Assembly: GCA_964544055.1 (NCBI GenBank)
Contig: CAZJAA010000003.1
Span: forward strand, 62,001-126,000
DNA: 64,000 nt
From: SIG299 sp964544055
GTDB taxonomy: Bacteria > Bacillota > Clostridia > Lachnospirales > Lachnospiraceae
Direction: 5' to 3'
Positions within the stretch are counted from its first letter, which is position 1. Each line of letters opens with the position of its first letter. Below the pieces are notes generated by a model. It saw nothing but the letters and a program-made list of their open reading frames with translations, was not told where the DNA came from and made no database searches. The translations under genes were made by a program, and so were the position numbers. Below, one piece after another: positions 34,971-41,859 of this stretch.

Positions 34971-35203
34971 ATAACTCCCTCCTTCTCCATCTGTCTGAGT
35001 ATTGTTGTTGCATTTACTGCCCTTCTGAACAAATAATTTTTCAATTCATCCGGCAATAATAATTTCATATAATCGTCTTTCTGCCCGGTCAACGCTATCT
35101 TTCGCTTGCAGAGGTTGATTACTCCGTCCGCCTCTTCATCGCTTATATCGCATACCGTTTCTCTGAACTCTTGAACGATTCTGTCTACTTCTTCCTGAGC
35201 CAT
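34937..35203 (-). CDS. small early phage protein, unknown function
   Basis: 88 residues from the ATG at 35203 (GGAGG six bases upstream). Helical with CKRKIALTG in the middle and a C-terminal CVQCVGAAHA. It overlaps the zinc-protein gene by 34 bases. Confidence 0.5.
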   Translation of the reverse strand: MAQEEVDRIVQEFRETVCDISDEEADGVINLCKRKIALTGQKDDYMKLLLPDELKNYLFRRAVNATTILRQMEKEGVICVQCVGAAHA

Positions 35204-35423
35204 CCAATTCCTCCATTCCAAATTCAAACAATTCAGTCACAACCGCAATAACATTTCTTACAGTTTCCACTCCAAGCAGAACTAATGGCAATGTAAAATA
35301 TTCTCCACCATAGGACCAATACCCTCTCCATTCGTATGCTGCCTGTACTGCTTTAACCGTCAGAAGCAGTCCTGCGATTATCCATATCCAATTTCTTGAA
35401 ATATATCTTCTTAACTTCCTCAC
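35136..35423 (-). CDS. small two-span membrane protein
   Basis: 95 residues, start GTG with AAGGAG upstream. Two hydrophobic stretches (WIWIIAGLLLTVKAVQAAY and FTLPLVLLGVETVRNVIAVV) suggest an inner-membrane protein; the last 20 residues are Arg-rich. It overlaps the next gene by 68 bases, unusually long. Possible roles are superinfection exclusion or lysis timing, neither supported by a motif. Confidence 0.5.
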   Translation of the reverse strand: MRKLRRYISRNWIWIIAGLLLTVKAVQAAYEWRGYWSYGGEYFTLPLVLLGVETVRNVIAVVTELFEFGMEELDGSGRSRQNRSRVQRNGMRYKR

Positions 35424-35428
35424 CGTTC

Positions 35429-36055
35429 TTACTCCTTGTCTGTGTAAAAGTAATGATTTCCATGCTTGAAAAGGAAACTCAGGTTTTTTCTATGCCAGTC
35501 CGATGCACTTACGCTTTCAAAATACAATGCTCCGTGGCTTTCGTCCCATCCTTCTACCTGCACTAGCTCTAAAGCCCTGTAACAGTCCTCGTCAGGTTCT
35601 ACTTTGTCAAATCTTCCATTGGCAACCGGGCTGAACTGTCTTTCCTGGTAAATCACTTCACTTATTGAGTCTGGAAATTCATCGCTCCATACCCTATTGA
35701 GTACAACCAGTATCACAAGCGCCTTGCCCTCTGTATCTTCTCCTTCGGCTTCTGCCATTGCTATCTTCGCAAGCAGGTACGCATCATCTGCATCCCAGTC
35801 CATACTGCCTATCAGACTTTCGTAGCTCTCTCTTTCCGGAGATTGTGTCTGTGCCTTCTCTAATGATTCTATTTCTGCCTCGATCTCTATCTCGCTGCTT
35901 TCTGTTGTCGTAACCGGCAACATCGTACAACTTGCTTCTGTTCTTTCTGCTGCTTTATGCACCTGCTGGATGCCGGAAAAAGTAACCGCCGTTGCTCCAC
36001 ATATTGCCAGAACCTTTATCCCGAACTTTATGTTTCGCATTGTTCTCTTTCTCAA
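35429..36055 (-). CDS. SleB-like cell wall hydrolase with N-terminal membrane anchor
   Basis: 208 residues from a likely TTG at 36055 (AAAGGAG five bases upstream; the next ATG is too far). The N-terminus is a signal anchor (KVLAICGATAVTFSGI). After an acidic linker, the C-terminal 135 residues match hydrolase_2/SleB: DDAYLLAKIAMAEAEGEDTE, VLNRVWSDEFPDSISEVIYQ, FSPVANG. These enzymes cleave peptidoglycan. It lies between early regulators and the recombination block, not in a lysis cassette. Confidence 0.75.
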   Translation of the reverse strand: MRKRTMRNIKFGIKVLAICGATAVTFSGIQQVHKAAERTEASCTMLPVTTTESSEIEIEAEIESLEKAQTQSPERESYESLIGSMDWDADDAYLLAKIAMAEAEGEDTEGKALVILVVLNRVWSDEFPDSISEVIYQERQFSPVANGRFDKVEPDEDCYRALELVQVEGWDESHGALYFESVSASDWHRKNLSFLFKHGNHYFYTDKE

Positions 36056-36081
36056 CTTATCTCCTTTCCACAGCACCATTC

Positions 36082-36576
36082 TTATTTGCCTTTCAGATAC
36101 TTCTCACCGACAATTTTCAGTTCGCTTATTACCTCAGCCACGCCTTCAAGTCTTTTTAAGATTTCCCTCATTGTCGGGATTTCATCGTCCGAGATTACTC
36201 CGTCCTCTGTAATGTCTATCAGATTGTGTTTCAATTCTCGGAGATTATCTTCGTCAAAGTCTCTGAGCAGCCTCAGTGCTATTCCTTGAATATTCTTTTC
36301 TTCTGTTGCAAGTGGTAAATATCCGTGTATCGGACACTCAAACTTGCAATACCTTGTCAGTAATGCCGGATCGTTGTATAGTTCAGCCATTAAAACCACC
36401 TTGTCAACCGGTATTACTTTCGTATTCCCAAGCTCATAGTCAGCCAGCGTTGAAACCGAAACCCCTAATTTTTCTGCAGCGCCTTCTCTGCTATATAGAG
36501 CGTCGTTGTATTCTGCAGCCTTTTTTCTCGCTTGGAAATACACATTTGCATTAGCCTTTATAGGGTCTCTTCCCAT
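36082..36576 (-). CDS. XRE-family transcription regulator
   Basis: 164 residues. An HTH at residues 30-60 (REGAAEKLGVSVSTLADYEL) is followed by helices with a CKFECPIHG Cys/His site. The second regulator of the leftward early operon, probably acting with the Cro-like protein. Confidence 0.75.
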   Translation of the reverse strand: MGRDPIKANANVYFQARKKAAEYNDALYSREGAAEKLGVSVSTLADYELGNTKVIPVDKVVLMAELYNDPALLTRYCKFECPIHGYLPLATEEKNIQGIALRLLRDFDEDNLRELKHNLIDITEDGVISDDEIPTMREILKRLEGVAEVISELKIVGEKYLKGK

Positions 36577-36604
36577 TTTCTGTTACCTACCTTTTCGATA
36601 TAAT

Positions 36605-37021
36605 TTAACTATCACAAGTAACCGCCGGTATGCTGATACCCAACAGATCATTGACTGATGTAACAATCTCTGGGTTCATCATCTTTCCATTGATTACCAG
36701 GGAAAGCCGGTCTCTCGTAACTCCCACATTCTCTGCCAGTTTGTTCACGCTCATGCCGTGTTTGACAAGTGCGATTTTTACTTCCTGGCACCATTCGTCA
36801 GAGGGTGTGTCTGTTCTCTCCGGCATACCGTCTATACCCAGTGTTTCGTTGATTTTGTCAACGATTACTTTGCAGGTGGTTTTTGAGTATCTGCCGTTGA
36901 TTACCTGTGAAACTGTCGCAACGCTGTACCCGATAGTCTCAGCAAGCTGCTTGATAGTCATATCCTGATCGATAACAGCTTTCTTGACATCTTTACTCCA
37001 CTGTGACGACTTCGTAGCCAT
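36605..37021 (-). CDS. Cro-like regulator with two tandem HTH domains
   Basis: 138 residues made of two copies of the same fold: residues about 1-62 (TIKQLAETIGYSVATVSQVI) and 73-133 (SVNKLAENVGVTRDRLSLVI), each preceded by a W-x-x-(D/E)VK-A helix. It is the first gene of the early operon, read from the promoter at 37180-37208. A covalent dimer would suit palindromic operators. Confidence 0.8.
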   Translation of the reverse strand: MATKSSQWSKDVKKAVIDQDMTIKQLAETIGYSVATVSQVINGRYSKTTCKVIVDKINETLGIDGMPERTDTPSDEWCQEVKIALVKHGMSVNKLAENVGVTRDRLSLVINGKMMNPEIVTSVNDLLGISIPAVTCDS

Positions 37022-37060
37022 TTGCGTATCACTCCTTTCTCGTATTTGAGGAATATTTAG

Positions 37061-37089
37061 TTTACTTTTGCGTGTTTGCGTGCTATAAT
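37061..37089 (+). promoter_or_regulatory. rightward promoter (repressor side)
   Basis: TTTACT, 17 bases, TATAAT. The spacer has two TGCGTG-type half sites (GCGTGTTTGCGTGC). The expected start is near 37096, giving a leader of about 168 bases to the repressor ATG at 37264. That leader crosses the leftward promoter. Confidence 0.7.
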
Positions 37090-37179
37090 GTAAGTAAATC
37101 TGTTTACAAACTCGCAGCGGTAATTTGAAATACTTTCTTCTCAGCTCGCAACTTTGAATATTTTGTATTTCATATACTT

Positions 37180-37208
37180 ATTATACCACGCAACTGCGTG
37201 TTTGTAAA
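37180..37208 (-). promoter_or_regulatory. leftward early promoter with central operator
   Basis: On the minus strand TTTACA, 17 bases, TATAAT. Its spacer holds CACGCA-GT-TGCGTG (plus 37187-37200), a near-perfect palindrome fully inside the RNA polymerase site. The start near 37173 drives the Cro-like gene and the early operon. Confidence 0.75.
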
Positions 37209-37263
37209 TAGTTTTTCTCTCAAATGCGAACTATTTTACATATTTTTTAGGAGGTTTTCACTC

Positions 37264-37629
37264 ATGGAAATCATTGAAAGAATCTATCAATTACTGGACG
37301 ACAAGGGAAAGCGTGCGTATGAACTTTGCGATGTTCTTAATATCCGTACTTCCACCATATCAACCTGGAAGTCTCGTGTCAGCGATCCGCCGGCAAAATA
37401 TATGAAAACAATCGCCGACTTCTTTGGTGTCTCTCTGGACTATCTCCTTACCGGAAATGAAGCTCCAGTACGCAAGACCACCACTGCAGAAGAGGACGAA
37501 CTCTTAGAATTATTCCGTTCTCTTCCACAAAACAAACAGTATGAATTTATCGGGGAACTCAAAGGCTTCCTGAAGGCTTATACTGCCTCTCAGAAATATC
37601 TTGACGAGGAAAAAAGATTATCAGTTTAG
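37264..37629 (+). CDS. XRE-family prophage repressor (CI-like)
   Basis: 121 residues from the ATG at 37264 (AGGAGG nine bases upstream; upstream in-frame starts overlap the promoter). HTH at residues 18-40 (AYELCDVLNIRTSTISTWKS) and the family sequence IADFFGVSLDYLLTGNE. The C-terminal 45 residues are helical, for dimerisation. There is no peptidase domain, so induction would not be by RecA-type self cleavage. It is divergent from the early operon. Confidence 0.82.
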   Translation: MEIIERIYQLLDDKGKRAYELCDVLNIRTSTISTWKSRVSDPPAKYMKTIADFFGVSLDYLLTGNEAPVRKTTTAEEDELLELFRSLPQNKQYEFIGELKGFLKAYTASQKYLDEEKRLSV

Positions 37630-37672
37630 AATGGTACCGCCGGTTTGGACGGTACTAAGACAGGAGGATGCC

Positions 37673-37978
37673 GTGGCAAACAAATACTTTCGACTTGCCC
37701 GGACTGAGGAAAAGGCAGGGTGCGACTGTGCTGCCCTGCTGTTTTATTTATCCTCATTCTGTGACAGTCTAAATTCCGGTATAGATAAATACCCTTACGG
37801 TACTGTCGCCAAGATCAGACGGCTGCAATTAGCCCTATCTATTCCGGATCATCAACTTTTAGATATGGTGCGTTCATATGGTCCTCTTACTGACCTGGAA
37901 TGCAAGTATCTATTGTATTTTTCTATTTACGGATATGTTGCCGGTATCAATGCCGTATTAACCGGCTCAGGCAACTAA
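37673..37978 (+). CDS. lysogeny-module protein, unknown function
   Basis: 101 residues from GTG 37673 (AGGAGG five bases upstream). Helical, with DCAALLFYLSSFCDSL and a hydrophobic C-terminal stretch (YLLYFSIYGYVAGINAVLTG). It sits between the repressor and the C9-tract nuclease gene on the same strand, so it is probably expressed in the lysogen. Confidence 0.55.
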   Translation: MANKYFRLARTEEKAGCDCAALLFYLSSFCDSLNSGIDKYPYGTVAKIRRLQLALSIPDHQLLDMVRSYGPLTDLECKYLLYFSIYGYVAGINAVLTGSGN

Positions 37979-38149
37979 GAAACGGAGGAACTATGGAACT
38001 ACTAACAGGAAAAGAGGAATTTACCCTGCATGGTGCAAGTATCGGTATTTCTGTACTCGATTACTGGGCCTGGTCTTGCTCAGACCTTTACGACAATACC
38101 ATGCGTGGCGTAATGGCAGAATTTCTCGTATATTCATCAATAGGTTTTA

Positions 38150-38158
38150 CCCCCCCCC
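38150..38158. repeat. homopolymeric C9 tract
   Basis: Nine consecutive C residues, immediately followed by TCGCAAATGCG. At C8 the two half frames join; at C9 translation stops 10 codons later. The only comparable run seen in coding sequence of this window. Confidence 0.9.
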
Positions 38159-38159
38159 T

Positions 38160-38169
38160 CGCAAATGCG
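38160..38169. promoter_or_regulatory. operator-like palindrome CGCAAATGCG inside the nuclease gene
   Basis: It has the same CGCA-NN-TGCG form as the sites at 27912-27921 and 37189-37198, and starts two bases after the C9 tract. The repressor may bind here. Confidence 0.4.
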
Positions 38170-38573
38170 TACAAACTGGCTGCCCTATGATGTAACCAGT
38201 CCGTCAGGGCGCAGGATTGAAGTAAAATCTGCCGCTTACATTCAGTCCTGGACTCCGGAAGATGTCTACTCTAAGATTAACTTCGACATTGGAAAGAAGC
38301 TCGCCTGGGATGGTGCTACCTGCGCCTCTGAGGCAAAACGAAACTGTGATTTGTATGTGTTCTGTGTCTTTACCGCTCTTACACGGGATGTTTCTATGCT
38401 GAATCTCGACTACTGGGATTTTTATGTGCTGCCTACATCTGTTTTGAACGAAAAAGTACCGGATCAGAAGCATATCGCTCTTTCATCTATGCTCAAACTT
38501 GGACCTATAAAGACTGACTTTGCCGGACTCGGCTCAGTCATTGAAACTATCGAACTGTAAAGGAAGTGATGCT

Positions 38574-39704
38574 ATGAAACTGCCTAACGGCTACGGCAGC
38601 GTTACGAAATTATCCGGAAATCGCCGCAAGCCTTACCTGGCTCGTGTCACTCTCGGATGGATTACTGACGAACAGACCGGAAAAACAACTCAGAACCGTG
38701 TGCCACTCGGTACATACCGAACAAAGAAGGAAGCTCTGCAGGCTTTGGCTGAATATGGCGCACACCCTTACGACATTCAGAACAACAACCTTACTTTGGC
38801 CGAGCTTTACGAAAAATGGACTGCAGAATACTTTCCCACCCTTGAAAGTGAATCTTCTTCCAGAACCATTACATCTGCTTGGAAATACTGCCACGCTCTT
38901 TACTCTATGCGTGTCAAAGACCTTCGGGCTAGACATATTAAGGGAATTATGGAAGATGGCTACATCATTTCTGATCGTGGAAAAAATACAGGTGCTAAAG
39001 TTCCTGCTTCACCCGGAACAAAGGCGAGAATCAAATCAATGTTTAACCTTATGCTGGACTATGCCCTGGAGTATGAACTCGTTGACAAAAATTATGCCCG
39101 AACCTTCGACCTCTCAAACGACATCATCAAAGAAAAGGAAGCTGCTACCAGAGGTCACATAAACTTCAACGATAACGAAATGCAGGCTCTTTGGGATAAC
39201 CTCGGCAAAATCCGGTTCGTGGACTGGATTCTCATTCAGTGCTACATGGGCTGGAGACCGCAGGAACTCGCTATAATCAGACTGGAAGATGTGGACCTTG
39301 ACAACTGGTGTATTACCGGCGGTATGAAAACGGATGCCGGACGCTTCCGCACCGTTCCTATTCACACCCGAATCCGTGACCTCGTAAAACAGAATTACGA
39401 CAAGGCACTGGAGCTTGGCAGCGACCGCCTCTTTAATGATCCGGAAGCCGTCAAAGGCGGTATGAAGATAACCTACGACAAATATGCCGGGCGCTTTGCT
39501 AAAGTTGTCGATATTCTGAAACTCCGTGAGGACCACAGACCGCACGATCCCCGAACCACTTTCATCACTATGGCAAAGAAAGCCCAGGTTGATGAATATG
39601 TAATCAAACGCCTTGCCGGTCACAAGATCACGGACGTAACCGAAGCCGTCTATACGAAGCGTGACATTGAATGGCTCAGGACCGAGCTGGAAAAGATGCC
39701 GTAG
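38574..39704 (+). CDS. int: tyrosine-type phage integrase
   Basis: 376 residues from the ATG at 38574 (AGGAAG upstream); the longer frame overlaps the nuclease gene. N-terminal AP2-like arm-binding domain (residues 1-65), core-binding domain (70-175), and catalytic domain with R228, H324, R327, H350 and Y360 (HDPRTTF, LAGHKITDVTEAVY). It inserts the phage at att. It is transcribed toward the adjacent attachment region at 39.7-39.9 kb. Confidence 0.93.
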   Translation: MKLPNGYGSVTKLSGNRRKPYLARVTLGWITDEQTGKTTQNRVPLGTYRTKKEALQALAEYGAHPYDIQNNNLTLAELYEKWTAEYFPTLESESSSRTITSAWKYCHALYSMRVKDLRARHIKGIMEDGYIISDRGKNTGAKVPASPGTKARIKSMFNLMLDYALEYELVDKNYARTFDLSNDIIKEKEAATRGHINFNDNEMQALWDNLGKIRFVDWILIQCYMGWRPQELAIIRLEDVDLDNWCITGGMKTDAGRFRTVPIHTRIRDLVKQNYDKALELGSDRLFNDPEAVKGGMKITYDKYAGRFAKVVDILKLREDHRPHDPRTTFITMAKKAQVDEYVIKRLAGHKITDVTEAVYTKRDIEWLRTELEKMP

Positions 39705-39720
39705 CCCTCGTGGTTGCGGC
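39698..39720 (+). terminator. integrase terminator
   Basis: GCCGTAGCC and TGGTTGCGGC pair (nine pairs with G-U) around a short loop, followed by TTTTCTT. It overlaps the integrase stop codon. Confidence 0.6.
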
Positions 39721-39863
39721 TTTTCTTATGCTCTCCGCACCTTAAAAATCTGTTACCTTTACCGTGTTACCTACTTGTTACCTACCGGTTGTCTACCTTC
39801 CAAATTTTGAGGCATTTCAGCACGTCTTGCACCGCTTTTCCATTTTCTGATTTTGAACATCAA
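39721..39863. other. prophage right-end/attachment region with three GTTACC repeats
   Basis: About 140 bases after the integrase. GTTACC occurs at 39752, 39766 and 39777 in the same orientation, the pattern of integrase arm sites. The core crossover sequence cannot be fixed because the left end is outside the window. No tRNA is present. Host sequence probably begins here or at the hairpin at 39865. Confidence 0.4.
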
Positions 39864-39864
39864 A

Positions 39865-39897
39865 AAAGTACCGTAGTCCTTGAAACTACGGTACTTT
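39865..39897 (-). terminator. bidirectional terminator after the GGGtGRT gene
   Basis: AAAGTACCGTAGT and ACTACGGTACTTT form a perfect 13-bp stem with a 7-base loop; on the minus strand six T residues follow. Confidence 0.85.
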
Positions 39898-39932
39898 CAG
39901 TGTTCATTGATATTTTGTTTTGATAAAGTATT

Positions 39933-40943
39933 TTAGAACTTACCAGCCTCGGCTGCTTCTTCAATAGAAACTGCAACTGCAACAGTCATACCAACCATAG
40001 GGTTGTTACCTGCACCAATCAAGCCCATCATTTCTACGTGAGCCGGAACGGAGGAGGAACCTGCAAACTGTGCGTCGGAGTGCATACGGCCGAGAGTATC
40101 GGTCATACCATAGGAAGCAGGACCTGCTGCCATGTTATCCGGATGAAGTGTTCTTCCTGTACCACCACCGGATGCTACGGAGAAGTACTTCTTACCCTGC
40201 TCGATACATTCCTTCTTGTAAGTACCTGCTACCGGATGCTGGAATCTGGTAGGGTTAGTGGAGTTACCAGTGATGGAAACATCAACACCTTCCTTATGCA
40301 TGATGGCAACACCTTCGCAAACATCATTGGAACCATAGCAGTTAACTTCTGCACGAAGACCTGTGGAGTAAGGCTTACGGAATACTTCCTTAACCTCATT
40401 TGTATATGGGTTGTACTCTGTTTCAACATATGTGAAACCATTGATTCTTGCAATAATCTGGGCAGCATCCTTACCAAGACCATTTAAGATAACTCTTAAC
40501 TTCTTGGAACGAACCTTGTTTGCCTTTTCAGCAATACCGATAGCACCTTCTGCTGCTGCGAAAGATTCGTGACCTGCTAAGAAGCAGAAACACTCTGTCT
40601 CTTCTTCCAGAAGCATCTTACCAAGGTTACCATGACCAAGACCTACCTTACGTGTGTCTGCAACGGAACCTGGAATACAGAAAGCCTGGAGACCTTCACC
40701 GATAGCTGCTGCTGCATCTGCTGCTCTTCTGCAATCCTTCTTGATAGCGATAGCTGCACCTACAATGTATGCCCAACAAGCGTTTTCAAAGCAGATTGGC
40801 TGGATGCCCTTAATCTGATTGTAAACATCAAGACCTGCATCCTTTGTAATCTTCTCAGCTTCTTCAAGAGAAGCGATACCATAGCTGTTTAATACCGCAT
40901 TGATTTTGTCAATACGTCTTTCATAAGACTCAAATAAAGCCAT
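39933..40943 (-). CDS. GGGtGRT protein
   Basis: 336 residues, full family length, with the naming motif in ASGGGTGRTLHPDNMAAGPA near residue 255, plus the segment HGNLGKMLLEEETECFCFLAG. The family is found in Clostridia and relatives with an iron-sulfur scaffold-like partner, as here (gap of 19 bases to the upstream gene). Its chemistry is unknown. It is the host gene directly beside the prophage and is complete, so integration left it intact. Confidence 0.95.
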   Translation of the reverse strand: MALFESYERRIDKINAVLNSYGIASLEEAEKITKDAGLDVYNQIKGIQPICFENACWAYIVGAAIAIKKDCRRAADAAAAIGEGLQAFCIPGSVADTRKVGLGHGNLGKMLLEEETECFCFLAGHESFAAAEGAIGIAEKANKVRSKKLRVILNGLGKDAAQIIARINGFTYVETEYNPYTNEVKEVFRKPYSTGLRAEVNCYGSNDVCEGVAIMHKEGVDVSITGNSTNPTRFQHPVAGTYKKECIEQGKKYFSVASGGGTGRTLHPDNMAAGPASYGMTDTLGRMHSDAQFAGSSSVPAHVEMMGLIGAGNNPMVGMTVAVAVSIEEAAEAGKF

Positions 40944-40962
40944 TATAGTTTCCTCCTCTTAA

Positions 40963-41667
40963 TTAGATTTCCTTATCTGTTCTTGGGTCAATGATCTTAA
41001 CTGCATCAGCCACACGACCATACTGGCCACATGCCTTTTCATATGCTGTGTTAGGGTCATCACCCTTCTTGATGAAGTCTGTCATCTTACCAAGGCTAAC
41101 GAACTTGTAACCGATAATCTGGTCTTCCGCATCCAGAGCAATACCTGTTACATAACCTTCTGCCATTTCAAGGTAACGAGGCCCCTTCTTTAATGTACCA
41201 TACATGGTACCAACCTGGCTTCTTAAGCCCTTACCTAAGTCTTCCAGACCTGCACCTACAGGCAGACCATTTTCAGAGAAAGCACTCTGTGTTCTACCAT
41301 AAACAATCTGTAAGAACAGCTCTCTCATAGCGGTGTTGATAGCATCACAAACAAGGTCTGTATTTAATGCTTCTAAAACAGTAAGACCTGGAAGAATTTC
41401 TGCTGCCATGGCTGCAGAGTGTGTCATACCAGAGCAGCCGATTGTCTCAACTAATGCTTCCTGGATGATACCATCCTTAACGTTAAGTGTCAGCTTGCAG
41501 GCACCCTGCTGAGGTGCGCACCAGCCGATACCATGGGTCAGACCGGAAATATCTTTTACTTCTTTTGATTTCACCCACTTTGCTTCTTCTGGAATCGGGG
41601 CTGCACCGTGATGTACACCCTGAGCAACTGGGCACATTTCTTCTACTTCATGAGAATAGATGATCAT
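40963..41667 (-). CDS. iron-sulfur cluster assembly scaffold-like protein (GGGtGRT partner)
   Basis: 234 residues from the ATG at 41667 (AAAGGAG eight bases upstream). NifU/IscU-like core with conserved Cys in GWCAPQQGACKL and VETIGCSGMTHSAA, and a third Cys in LVCDAINTAM. The C-terminal 80 residues extend past the usual scaffold. It is co-transcribed with the GGGtGRT gene, suggesting a joint role in Fe-S assembly or storage. Confidence 0.88.
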   Translation of the reverse strand: MIIYSHEVEEMCPVAQGVHHGAAPIPEEAKWVKSKEVKDISGLTHGIGWCAPQQGACKLTLNVKDGIIQEALVETIGCSGMTHSAAMAAEILPGLTVLEALNTDLVCDAINTAMRELFLQIVYGRTQSAFSENGLPVGAGLEDLGKGLRSQVGTMYGTLKKGPRYLEMAEGYVTGIALDAEDQIIGYKFVSLGKMTDFIKKGDDPNTAYEKACGQYGRVADAVKIIDPRTDKEI

Positions 41668-41835
41668 GTTTGGAACTCCTTTCAATCCATCTTATGGTTT
41701 TTAAAACAGAAGCCTGTCTTTGTCAGCAAATTAACAAACCTGCAAAACGACATTTTTCTGCACTGTACCTATTTTCGCACAAAAAACTCATTTCGTCTAT
41801 ACCTTTTTGAGAAAAATTTTCTGCTTTTTTTATTT

Positions 41836-41855
41836 TTCCGGATTTCCGTCCGGAA
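41836..41855. other. hairpin between the nucleotidase and scaffold genes
   Basis: TTCCGGA and TCCGGAA pair (7 bp) around a 6-base loop, flanked by A/T-rich runs. It may be a weak terminator for the nucleotidase gene. The rest of the 190-base gap shows no clear promoter. Confidence 0.35.
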
Positions 41856-41859
41856 GGCA

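Larger units (their letters stand above)
37993..38560 (+). pseudogene. PD-(D/E)XK-like protein split by a C9 tract (off phase)
   Basis: As written, the frame from ATG 37993 (GGAGG upstream) ends at TGA 38188-38190. Removing one C of the C9 run restores a single 188-residue frame to 38560. The restored protein has E43 (MAEF), D66 (PYDVTSP) and E76/K78 (RIEVKSAAYIQSW), a PD-(D/E)XK nuclease arrangement; similar proteins with IEVKSAAY occur in Clostridia phages. It may be a phase-off gene, a true lesion or a base-call error. Confidence 0.65.
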
